A stretch of DNA of 64,000 bases from Burkholderiales bacterium (GTDB lineage Bacteria > Pseudomonadota > Gammaproteobacteria > Burkholderiales > Burkholderiaceae_C). The notes beneath the pieces are model-generated. The model worked only from the letters and a program-made list of their open reading frames with translations, searched no databases and was not told where the DNA came from. The DNA lies in assembly GCA_003963115.1 (NCBI GenBank), contig RXJQ01000058.1, forward strand, positions 26,542 through 90,541. Direction: 5' to 3'. Below are positions 29,568 through 37,543 of the stretch, piece after piece; positions within the stretch are counted from its first letter, which is position 1, and every line of letters starts with the position of its first letter. Both the position numbers and the translations under genes were made by a program.

Positions 29568-30449
29568 TCAGTAAGCGGCCTTGAACAAGGCATCGCCCGC
29601 ACGCATCGGGTCACCCGTGGACTCGAAGGTCTGGATCCACACCGGATAGCTGTGGATGACCTTGTGCTGCCAGGGGTGGAAGCCGGGCTTGTAGTACTGC
29701 AGCAGCTTGAGCGTGTTGCGGGCAAACAGGCCACCCGGACCATACAGCCACCAGGCGCCCTTGACGCACATGACCATGCGCTTGCCGAACGAGAAGCCAT
29801 CGCCCTTGAGCAGCAGATTGGTCAGACGCATGCTGTCGACCACGACCTTGTAGAGCGCGTGGGTCATGGCCGCGCAACGCTTGAAGTAGCCGACCTTGGC
29901 CACCTGCTGCATCACGTCGAAGGCCACGGCCTTGTGCTCCATCTCCTCAATGGCATGCCAGGCCCACATGGCGCGCACGTTCTCGTCGGCGGGCGCCATC
30001 ACGTCCTTGGTCTCGAACAGCATCTGCGCCATCATGGCCGTGAAGTGCTCGAAGGCCGCGGTCAGGGCGAGGTTGTACTCGGCCGAGTAGCGCTGACCGT
30101 ACTTGTCGAACAGGGTCTTGGCCTCGTTGATGATGTGGTCCACATCCAGCCCCTGCTTGCGCAGCAGGTCGTTGTAGTGCGTGTGGGCGATGCCGTGCTG
30201 GCCTTCCTGGCGCATGAAGTTCTTCACGTCCTCGGCCAGCTTCCTGTCGGTGATCTGGTTGCGGAAGGCGCGCACGCTGGTGATGAAGTAGCGCTCGCCA
30301 TCAGGGAAGGCCGCCTGCATGCCGTCGAACACGCGGGTCTGGAAGGCCTTGCCGCCGTACCACCAGCGCGGGGTCTTCTCATCGAGGTGGAAGTCGAGCT
30401 TCTCGCGGGGCACGATCTGGCCGGGGCTGTTTTGCTGTGTGTGGCTCAT
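29568..30449 (-). CDS. predicted metal-dependent hydrolase (PF10118-type)
   Basis: 293 residues. All-helical, ferritin-like pattern of metal ligands: [15 protein letters not shown] (about 98-112) and [15 protein letters not shown] (about 182-196), with an EE/EH pair. Members are called metal-dependent hydrolases but the reaction is unproven; a di-iron oxygenase role is also possible. The ATG at 30449 starts the family N-terminus (MSHTQQN). Divergent from an SDR gene across a 16-bp palindrome. Confidence 0.75.
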   Translation of the reverse strand: MSHTQQNSPGQIVPREKLDFHLDEKTPRWWYGGKAFQTRVFDGMQAAFPDGERYFITSVRAFRNQITDRKLAEDVKNFMRQEGQHGIAHTHYNDLLRKQGLDVDHIINEAKTLFDKYGQRYSAEYNLALTAAFEHFTAMMAQMLFETKDVMAPADENVRAMWAWHAIEEMEHKAVAFDVMQQVAKVGYFKRCAAMTHALYKVVVDSMRLTNLLLKGDGFSFGKRMVMCVKGAWWLYGPGGLFARNTLKLLQYYKPGFHPWQHKVIHSYPVWIQTFESTGDPMRAGDALFKAAY

Positions 30450-30511
30450 GTTGAGATGTCTCTTCGGTAGCTCGTAACTGTTTGATACCAGTTTACGGAA
30501 GAGTGTGTCGC

Positions 30512-30527
30512 TTGACGTATACGTCAA
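30512..30527. promoter_or_regulatory. perfect 16-bp palindrome, candidate operator
   Basis: TTGACGTATACGTCAA is fully self-complementary; TGTCG before and CGACA after extend the symmetry with a one-base offset. It lies 62 nt upstream of the PF10118 gene and 137 nt upstream of the divergent SDR gene. The sequence resembles ACGT-centred operators of MerR/TetR regulators of acyl-CoA and branched-chain degradation, but the regulator is not encoded nearby. Confidence 0.6.
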
Positions 30528-30664
30528 CGCGACATGAAGGCATCCATGGCGACAGCGGGGGAAGCGTTCGTGCAATCCACACGCGATGGTGCTGAGGGTT
30601 TTTACGAGGGTTGCGGATCGCGCATGATGTGGGCCGTGTTGTTCCAACCAAGCATGAGACGGAC

Positions 30665-31588
30665 ATGAGTGCAGACATTCGATTCGACGGCCGCGTTGCC
30701 ATCGTGACGGGCGCCGGTGGCGGCCTGGGCCGCAGCCACGCCCTGCAACTGGCGGCGCGTGGGGCCAAGGTGCTGGTCAATGACCTGGGCGCGGCACGCG
30801 ACGGCAGCGTGGGTACCGTTGCGGGTGACTCCGCGGCCGACAAGGTGGTGGCCGAGATCCGCGCGGCGGGCGGCGAGGCCCTGGCCAATGCCGGCTCGGT
30901 GACCGACCCGCTGGCCGTGCAGGCCATGGTGCAGCAGGCCATGGACGCCTGGGGCCGGGTGGACATCCTGGTCAACAACGCAGGCATTCTGCGAGACAAG
31001 AGTTTCTCGAAGATGACGTTCGATGACTTCAAATTGATCGTCGATGTCCACCTGATGGGCGCGTTTTACGGCACGAAGGCGGTCTGGGAGATCATGAAGG
31101 CCCAGGGCTACGGCCGCATCGTCTTCACGACCTCGTCGTCCGGGCTGTTCGGCAATTTCGGCCAGGCCAACTATGGTGCGGCCAAGATGGCCCTGGTGGG
31201 CCTGATGCAGACCCTGGCGCTCGAAGGCGAGAAGTACAACGTGCGGGCCAACTGCCTGGCGCCCACGGCAGCCACGCGCATGACGGAAGACATCATGCCG
31301 CCCGAGGTGCTCAAGCTGCTGACGCCCGAAAGCGTTACCCCAGGCTTGCTGTTCCTGGCCAGCGAGCAGGCGCCCACGCGGGCCATCCTGTGTGCCGGGG
31401 CGGGCGTGTTTGCCGCTTCGCATGTGACGCTGACCGATGGCGTGCTGATCGGCGCAGGGGCCGACGCGCCCGAGCAGGTGGCCGCCCGCTTCGCGCAGAT
31501 CAATGCGCAGGCCAATGAGGTGGTGCCCGGCAGTGGCCTGGCGCAGTCCCAGCAGGAGATGGCCAAGGTGATGGCCGCGCCGCACTGA
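30665..31588 (+). CDS. short-chain dehydrogenase/reductase, 3-hydroxyacyl-CoA dehydrogenase-like
   Basis: 307 residues. Rossmann motif [16 protein letters not shown] at about 17-32, NNAG near 101, and catalytic Tyr/Lys in NYGAAKMAL. The VLVNDLG loop and the extended C-terminus are typical of the (3R)-hydroxyacyl-CoA dehydrogenase unit of multifunctional beta-oxidation enzymes. NAD-dependent oxidation of a 3-hydroxyacyl-CoA is likely but not proven. Divergent from the PF10118 gene and probably sharing its operator. Confidence 0.85.
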   Translation: MSADIRFDGRVAIVTGAGGGLGRSHALQLAARGAKVLVNDLGAARDGSVGTVAGDSAADKVVAEIRAAGGEALANAGSVTDPLAVQAMVQQAMDAWGRVDILVNNAGILRDKSFSKMTFDDFKLIVDVHLMGAFYGTKAVWEIMKAQGYGRIVFTTSSSGLFGNFGQANYGAAKMALVGLMQTLALEGEKYNVRANCLAPTAATRMTEDIMPPEVLKLLTPESVTPGLLFLASEQAPTRAILCAGAGVFAASHVTLTDGVLIGAGADAPEQVAARFAQINAQANEVVPGSGLAQSQQEMAKVMAAPH

Positions 31589-31673
31589 GGCGTGCTGAGC
31601 AGCCCTTTCACAGGGTGCATTTGGGTGCCCTAGGCCCCGCTAATCCGGGCTTTCCGAACCGGCGTGATCCGGA

Positions 31674-31714
31674 CAATGAAATGGACCTCTACCCGAGGTG
31701 CGTCCATTTCATTG
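31674..31714 (+). promoter_or_regulatory. 13-bp inverted repeat/hairpin just before a lipoprotein start
   Basis: CAATGAAATGGAC (31674-31686) pairs perfectly with GTCCATTTCATTG (31702-31714) around a 15-nt loop that itself contains CTC/GAG. The 3' arm ends 12 nt before the ATG at 31727, next to the GAGG ribosome site. It could be a regulator-binding site or an mRNA hairpin affecting translation. Confidence 0.6.
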
Positions 31715-31726
31715 CCGAGGTTCGCC

Positions 31727-33796
31727 ATGTTGACACCATTGACCCGCAAGCGCTCGCCACGCCTGGCCTGGCTGGGGGTCGCTGTTTCCGCCGTGCTGCT
31801 CACGGCATGTGGAGGTGGCGGCGGAGGCGGCTCTTCAAGCAGTGGCGGAGGCGGCGGTTCGGGCGGCTCGACCAGCGGCACGGTGACCCTGTCGGGCGTG
31901 GCCGCAACCGGTGCGCCCGTGATCGGCGGCACCATCACGGTGCTGGATGCGAACGGCGCCAACTGTGGCACGGCCAGCACGGCCTTGGCGGACGGTACCT
32001 ACACATTGGCCCTGACCTGCACATCGCCCACCATGCCCTTGCTGCTGGAAGCGGTTGGTGTGGACATGAGCGGCGCACCCATCGTGCTGCACTCGCTGGT
32101 GCAGTCGGTCACATCCGGAACAGGCACGAGTAACTCCGTGCAGATCAACCCACTGACCAATGCCGTGGTGGCCTTGCTGATGGGCGGGGAGCCCACGGCG
32201 TTCTTCCAGGGCGGCAAGGCTTCGGCTACGGGCAGTGCGGCGGTACGCAGCGCGCGCTGGTCTCTGCTGGGCAGCAGCGCGTCGCTCAACGTGGCCAGCG
32301 ATTTCGTCAAGACGGTGATCCGGGCCAATCTGAACGATGCGCGGATGACGACCGCTGCCCTGGTCAATTTCTTCAGCGACAACACCAGCTTCACCTTCAC
32401 GGCCAACAAGACCGGCCTGGACGCCGCCATCGAAGGCCTGCGCATCCAGTTCGGTCGCAACAACACAGGCGACGAGTTGCTGCAACTGTCCAATCGCCTG
32501 TTGCCACCGTGCAGCCCGGGCAGTGCCTGCAATGCGTCGACGAACCTCGGCAGCCCAGAGGTCATTGTCAATCTGACGACTGCACGCAGTGGCCTGAACG
32601 CGGCCACCCCAGCCATCGCCTCGACGGCCACCATCTCCACGGCCAAGACGACGACCTCCACCTCGGCGCTGATGAGCCCGGTATCCGATCTGGAAGGCAT
32701 CCGGGCCGCCATCAACAATGTCCTGCGCCCCACCACGCTGGCGACCGACATCGCCACGCTGAACTTCACCAACAGCAGCAACGCCAGCAAGCCGGTGTTT
32801 GCCTCGACCTATTCACAGCAAGACGGCAGCAACGCGCTGGCTGTGGCTGGCATCCTGGCGGGCTATGGCGCCAGCAACTACCAGCTTTCGTCCTTCATGA
32901 TCGCAGGTTGTCTGGACTACCCCATCACCAACCGCTGCACCAAGGTGCGCATCACGTCCATGGTGCGTGACGGGTCGGGCACCATCCAGGCTGTCTTCGA
33001 CAACACGGCCAACTATGTGGCGGCATCGAGCAGCTGGTCGCTGGTGGGCAATGGCCGGCAGGTCTACTGGGCCATCTACCCCTCGACCTGGCTTTATCTC
33101 AATGGCGATGGCAGCACCTTGAGCAGGTCTGCATCGGGCCCCAATCCAGGCCAGGGCATTCAGACCACGATCCGTTCCATCGATTCGGTAACGCCGCTGA
33201 TCTCGGACGTCACCACCTCATCGGGCACCACGGTCCACTTCTACAACTGCAATTCGGTTGCAGGCGACCCGATGTGCCTGAGCAACCAGTCCAGCACCGG
33301 CTATGAAACCGGTGACCTGGTGCTCGACCAGATTTTGCCCACCACCAACACGAGTTGGCTGGGCCCCACGGACACCCGTCCTGGCACGCGCTTCCAGAAC
33401 ACCAGCACAGGCATTGGCGTGGGCGAAACCACCACCCTGATCCTGCCGGCTGACCTGCCCGCGACCAGCAACCAGTCGCTCTATCCGGTGATTGATGGCC
33501 TGTCCGTCAGCGCGCCGCTGCTGCATGCCAACCTTGAGGCCGGCGTGACCATTTCATGGGCGACGTGGGCTGCCGCCAACCCGGGCTTGCGTGTGGTCGA
33601 GGTGCGCGCCGTCATCATGCGGCCGACACCGTTTGCCCCGACCAAGCAGGTCTTCAGCATCAGCCCGCTGGCCGCAACGCAGATCACGATCCCCGCCTTC
33701 TCCAGCGTGCCCAGCGACGCGACCGAGGACTCGATCTGGTTGATCGCGCAAGACGCCGTGGGCCGGCGCTACATCACCAAGATCGTGGCGCTGTGA
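31727..33796 (+). CDS. large lipoprotein of unknown function
   Basis: 689 residues. Signal peptide with lipobox VLLTACGG (Cys28), then a Gly/Ser tract. An Ig/carboxypeptidase-regulatory-like module (about 50-105, GVAATGAPVIGGTITVLDANG) is followed by a region with conserved-looking INPLTNAVVALLMG. The C-terminal half is Ser/Thr-rich beta structure with no catalytic motif. GAGG is 6 nt before the ATG. General layout of the N-terminal 200 residues resembles the lipoprotein at 10514-12643. Probably outer-membrane or surface located. Confidence 0.75.
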   Translation: MLTPLTRKRSPRLAWLGVAVSAVLLTACGGGGGGGSSSSGGGGGSGGSTSGTVTLSGVAATGAPVIGGTITVLDANGANCGTASTALADGTYTLALTCTSPTMPLLLEAVGVDMSGAPIVLHSLVQSVTSGTGTSNSVQINPLTNAVVALLMGGEPTAFFQGGKASATGSAAVRSARWSLLGSSASLNVASDFVKTVIRANLNDARMTTAALVNFFSDNTSFTFTANKTGLDAAIEGLRIQFGRNNTGDELLQLSNRLLPPCSPGSACNASTNLGSPEVIVNLTTARSGLNAATPAIASTATISTAKTTTSTSALMSPVSDLEGIRAAINNVLRPTTLATDIATLNFTNSSNASKPVFASTYSQQDGSNALAVAGILAGYGASNYQLSSFMIAGCLDYPITNRCTKVRITSMVRDGSGTIQAVFDNTANYVAASSSWSLVGNGRQVYWAIYPSTWLYLNGDGSTLSRSASGPNPGQGIQTTIRSIDSVTPLISDVTTSSGTTVHFYNCNSVAGDPMCLSNQSSTGYETGDLVLDQILPTTNTSWLGPTDTRPGTRFQNTSTGIGVGETTTLILPADLPATSNQSLYPVIDGLSVSAPLLHANLEAGVTISWATWAAANPGLRVVEVRAVIMRPTPFAPTKQVFSISPLAATQITIPAFSSVPSDATEDSIWLIAQDAVGRRYITKIVAL

Positions 33797-33806
33797 TCTG
33801 AGCGCG

Positions 33807-34955
33807 TCAACCTTCGATGCGGTGCAGGGCCCGCACGAAGTCCGACTGCGTGATGATGCCGACGATGCGCTTGTCGGCGTCGATCACGGGGATGTGGTGG
33901 TGGCCGGCTTCGGTGAACAGAGGCAGCAGGGCCACTGCGTGCCGATCTTCACTGGTCACGCGCACCTGGCGCGTCATGATCTGGCCGACCACTTCAGGCT
34001 TGTCAGACTCGACCAGGCCATCGGGCCGGATGAAAGCACGCAGGCGCTGTGCCAGTCCCTGATGCCCGCTCACACCCGCGCCGCGCAGAAAGTCTGCCAT
34101 CGTGACGATGCCCACGATGCGCCGTGAGCGATCGATCACGGGGAGCGCCTTGATGCCGCGCGTGTGCATCAACTGCCAGGCTTCTTCCAGCGACGAGCCG
34201 AACTCGACGGTGATCACATCGTGCGTCATCACGTCGCGGCAAAGCACTTCGCCGGCGCGTCGGCGCATGCCTTCCATCTCGGCTTCCTGCAGCAGGTTCT
34301 CGAGGTCGTCGCGGCTGATGTCCAGCACCTGGTTGTAGCGGGCCAGGACCTTGTCGAGGTCTTGCGAGAGAAAGCGGGCGGGTTTGCCTGCGGTGGCGTG
34401 TTGATCCGGCGGTGCGATGGGCCGGTGAGGGTAGGGGCGCCCCGTCAAGGCGTTGTAGACCATGCCCAGGCAGACCAGCAGCGTGGAGTCCAGCAAGGCG
34501 GCCTCGACCGGGAAGTGGCCATGCCCCAGATGCGCCAGTACGGCCGACAAGGCCATGGCCCCGCCGGGTGGGTGCAGGCAACGCAAGGCGAACATGGCGG
34601 CAATCGCCAGCGACACCGCCAGGGCACAAGCCGGCACCACCTGGCCGACCAGAGCCGCGCAGGCGACGCCAACCAAGGCCGACATCACATTGCCACCGAC
34701 CACAGACCATGGCTGAGCCAAGGGGCTGGCCGGTGCCGCGAACACCAGCACGGCGCTGGCCCCAACAGGTGCCACCAGCCAGGCGCTGACCGGTGACGCG
34801 CCTGCCAGCAGGTGGCTGACACCGGCGACGGTGGCGATGCCGAACAGGGCGCCGATGGCGGCACGCAGGCGCTCGCGGCGGTCAACGGCAAGTGGTGCGG
34901 GCCAGAAGGCGCGAAGCCAGGCGCGCCAGGGACGAGGTAGGGAGGATGAGACCAT
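33807..34955 (-). CDS. HPP-family membrane protein with two CBS domains
   Basis: 382 residues. N-terminal HPP domain with four or so membrane helices (about 30-165) containing the eponymous LHPPGGAMAL. Two C-terminal CBS motifs follow: VMTHDVITVEFGSSLEEAW...GIVTMADFL and IMTRQVRVTS...GIITQSDFV, forming one Bateman module that usually binds adenosine nucleotides. Likely a nucleotide-regulated transporter (HPP proteins have been linked to nitrite transport in plastids and cyanobacteria); substrate here unknown. Confidence 0.87.
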   Translation of the reverse strand: MVSSSLPRPWRAWLRAFWPAPLAVDRRERLRAAIGALFGIATVAGVSHLLAGASPVSAWLVAPVGASAVLVFAAPASPLAQPWSVVGGNVMSALVGVACAALVGQVVPACALAVSLAIAAMFALRCLHPPGGAMALSAVLAHLGHGHFPVEAALLDSTLLVCLGMVYNALTGRPYPHRPIAPPDQHATAGKPARFLSQDLDKVLARYNQVLDISRDDLENLLQEAEMEGMRRRAGEVLCRDVMTHDVITVEFGSSLEEAWQLMHTRGIKALPVIDRSRRIVGIVTMADFLRGAGVSGHQGLAQRLRAFIRPDGLVESDKPEVVGQIMTRQVRVTSEDRHAVALLPLFTEAGHHHIPVIDADKRIVGIITQSDFVRALHRIEG

Positions 34956-35044
34956 GCGTCGCGCAGCTTACCAAAATGGTGCATGCCTATTGCAGGCCCG
35001 ATGTGTCTCCTCTTTCCCATGCGTGAGGTGGACACGGACTTCAG

Positions 35045-36484
35045 TCAAGGCCAGACCGGCGGGTGCGTGCCGGGCGGCATGGCCTTTCGCTTCCAGCGAG
35101 CAGGTGTCGCCGAGAAGACGGCCGCATGCCGCATCGTCAGCAACTGGCCAAACCCTGACGGCTCGTGCGCCAGGTAGGGTTTCAGATCGGGCTTGCCGGT
35201 GTGGGTGAAACCATCGGGAACACGGCCCAACCTGCGCAACCATTGGCCCACGCCGGCCAAGGACACCTCCACATGCCAGCTGCCGCCTTCGTGCGCCTGC
35301 TTCCACAAGGCAGCCTGTGCGCCAAAGGTCAGCAGATAGCCTGCCGCGTAGTCGAGGATCTGCAAGGGCATCGGCTTGGGATCCGGGCTGCCTGTGGCGA
35401 CAGCTTCGGCCAGGTTGAAGCCGGTGGCGGTCTGCACGAGCGAGTCGAAACCGCGACGCGATGACCAGGGGCCTTCAGGGCCATAAGCCGAGAGGGACAC
35501 GGCCACGATGCCTGGGCGCTGTTGGGCCAAGGCTTCTGGGGCCAAGCCCAGATCGGCCATGCCACCGGGGCGGTAGGCCTGCATGAAGATGTGGGCCTCT
35601 TGCAGCAGCGCATGCAGCTGCGCCTGCCCTTGTGGTGCGCGCAGGTCGATGTGGGTGGACAGCTTGCCCCGGCTGGTGTCGGCGATCGCGTCGATGTTGG
35701 GCAGGTGCGGCGCGTTGACGAGCATCACATCGGCGCCATAGGCCGCCAGGGTGCGGCCGGCAACGGGGCCTGCGAGGATGCGCGTCAGGTCCAGTACGCG
35801 CAGGCCTTGCAGTGGCTGGGAGCCGGCAGGCAGCCTGGGCCATGCGCGCGGTGGGGCCTCGCCGATGCGCGTGAGGCGCACCACGGGCTGGTCCTTCAAG
35901 GCTTGGGCTTGCGGGTGGGCGTCCCATTCATCGAAGCTGCGGGCGGCCGAGACCACGAGCCCGGCTTGGGCTGCGGCAACTTCGAAGTCCAGGGCAGGCC
36001 ATGCGCGCAGGGCCTGGATCACGCTGGGCTTCTCGGTGCCCTGGCCCGTGGGGAGGCCCAGGAGCTTCAAGGCGCCATCGCGGTGGTGGGCGAAGTTGGC
36101 GTGGATGCGCACCCAGCCGGCCTGGCCCGCATCGGCGCCGCAGGGGTAGAGGCCGGAGAGCTTGTCCCACACCAGGGGCTCGCGACCATCGATCGTGAAC
36201 CAGCCCAGGCATTCCAGCACGGCATGTTCGCGTGGCACGGTGACGTGTTGGCGCTGTGGCGCGTCTCCACGCAGTTGCCACAGCTCGGCGGCTGCGAGCG
36301 CCGCCGCACCCAGGCTGGCCTGGGCCGCCGTGGCCACGGCAAAGCTCGATGGCAGCACCGGTGCGGTGCCTGAAAGCTCAAGCATGGCCAAGGCATCTGA
36401 GGGCAGGCCCAGGCTCTGCCACAGGTCTCGCGCAGCTTGCCATGCCGGCATGGGCTCAAGTTGCTCAGGCGTTGCGGTTGGCAT
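35045..36484 (-). CDS. CaiB/BaiF-type CoA-transferase with rearranged domain order
   Basis: 479 residues; family norm is about 400. The standard family N-terminus (LQGLRVLDLTRILAGPVAG) does not appear until about residue 226 and is followed by GRGFDSLVQ-like and LDYAAGYLLTFGAQAAL segments, the latter including the probable nucleophile-region Asp. The first 215 residues resemble the C-terminal half of the family: ALAAAELWQLRGD, GWVRIHANF, and a VVSAARSFDEWDAHPQAQ segment. So this is either a permuted or a duplicated-and-trimmed protein. Formation or exchange of acyl-CoA is expected; substrate unknown. ATG is 1 nt after a decayed upstream frame's stop. Confidence 0.72.
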   Translation of the reverse strand: MPTATPEQLEPMPAWQAARDLWQSLGLPSDALAMLELSGTAPVLPSSFAVATAAQASLGAAALAAAELWQLRGDAPQRQHVTVPREHAVLECLGWFTIDGREPLVWDKLSGLYPCGADAGQAGWVRIHANFAHHRDGALKLLGLPTGQGTEKPSVIQALRAWPALDFEVAAAQAGLVVSAARSFDEWDAHPQAQALKDQPVVRLTRIGEAPPRAWPRLPAGSQPLQGLRVLDLTRILAGPVAGRTLAAYGADVMLVNAPHLPNIDAIADTSRGKLSTHIDLRAPQGQAQLHALLQEAHIFMQAYRPGGMADLGLAPEALAQQRPGIVAVSLSAYGPEGPWSSRRGFDSLVQTATGFNLAEAVATGSPDPKPMPLQILDYAAGYLLTFGAQAALWKQAHEGGSWHVEVSLAGVGQWLRRLGRVPDGFTHTGKPDLKPYLAHEPSGFGQLLTMRHAAVFSATPARWKRKAMPPGTHPPVWP

Positions 36485-36488
36485 ATCA

Positions 36489-36765
36489 CCCCATCTGTTT
36501 TGGTTGCACGAATCGCGCCTTGCCAGTTTGCCGGCGGCGCATCAGGGAGCGTAGCCGGGCCTCGATCTCAGGTGCATCGAAGGGTGGCTGCACGATGGCG
36601 TCCGCACCCAGTTCCAGCGCCAGCGTCCGATGACGGTCCACCGGCTTCTCGCCAATTCGAAATGCAGCCCCATGTTCTGAAGAGCTTGATGAACCAGTGC
36701 CGACAGTGGTCCGCAAGGGTCGATGATCAGGCATGGCGCTTTATATGGCGAGATGGTCACGCCAC
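36489..36765 (-). pseudogene. decayed response-regulator receiver fragment
   Basis: One minus-strand frame reads CLIIDPCGPLSALVHQAL, like the start of a receiver domain; a second, shifted frame continues with LALELGADAIVQPPFDAPE and EARLRSLMRRR, like the end of an OmpR-type receiver, where TKPF has become QPPF. The middle with the phospho-acceptor Asp is missing. This fits a frameshifted, internally deleted remnant. Apart from this, the 330 nt between the CoA-transferase and ABC transporter genes hold nothing I recognise. Confidence 0.4.
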
Positions 36766-36814
36766 TTGGTCGGGTGCGTTGAGCCTTTGATATCGGACGA
36801 TCTGCGAGTTGCTG

Positions 36815-37543
36815 TCAGGCACCCAGATAAGCCTCGACCACCGCCGAGTTCCTTCGGATCTCATCGGGCGAGCCTTCCACGTGGACGTGCCCGCGCTCGA
36901 CCACATACACATAGTCGGCCACGGACAAGGCCGTCTGCGCGAACTGCTCCACCAGCAGCATGGTCACGCCTTCGCGGCGCAGTGTGCGGATCGCGTCCAC
37001 CACCACATCCACCATCACCGGTGCCAGGCCCATCGAAGGTTCGTCCAGCAGCAACACGGTGGGCTCGGACATCAATGCCCGCCCAATCGCCAGCATCTGC
37101 TGCTCACCACCAGACAAGGTGCCGGCGCTCTGGTTGCGCCGTTCCTTGAGGCGCGGAAACAGCGTGTAGATGCGGTCCAGCGAGGTGGTGGCCTTGCGGC
37201 GATAACCAAATAGGGAGGGCAGCTTGCGGTAGGCGCCCAGCAGCAGGTTGTCTTCGACCGACAGCGGCGCGAACACGCGGCGGCCCTCCGGGCAATGCGC
37301 CAGCCCGAGCTTCACGATATTGGGTGCGGATTCGCTCTGGATGTCGCGCTGGCCCAGCTTGACCACGCCCGCGCTGGGCCGCAGCATGCCGGAGATGGCC
37401 CGCATCATCGTGGTCTTGCCCGCGCCGTTGGCACCGATCAGCGTGACCAGCTGGCCTTCTTCCACCTTGAGCGACACGCCATGCAGCACCTCGGCCCGGC
37501 CATAGCCTGCCTTGACGCCATCGAGTTGCAGCGCAATGGTCAT
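36815..37543 (-). CDS. HAAT-type ABC importer ATPase (LivF-like)
   Basis: 242 residues. Walker A GANGAGKTTMM, signature LSGGEQQML, Walker B VLLLDEPSMGL and the C-terminal VVEAYLGA are all typical of LivF. It drives import of a hydrophobic or other amino acid with the permeases and binding protein encoded just upstream. Start overlaps the preceding gene's stop by 4 nt. The adjacent lysine-catabolic genes suggest lysine or a related amino acid as substrate. Confidence 0.9.
   Translation of the reverse strand: MTIALQLDGVKAGYGRAEVLHGVSLKVEEGQLVTLIGANGAGKTTMMRAISGMLRPSAGVVKLGQRDIQSESAPNIVKLGLAHCPEGRRVFAPLSVEDNLLLGAYRKLPSLFGYRRKATTSLDRIYTLFPRLKERRNQSAGTLSGGEQQMLAIGRALMSEPTVLLLDEPSMGLAPVMVDVVVDAIRTLRREGVTMLLVEQFAQTALSVADYVYVVERGHVHVEGSPDEIRRNSAVVEAYLGA

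Noticed and set aside
31589..31673. Possible terminator after the SDR gene
   Set aside because: Several GC-rich blocks but no stable stem followed by a T-run could be seen.
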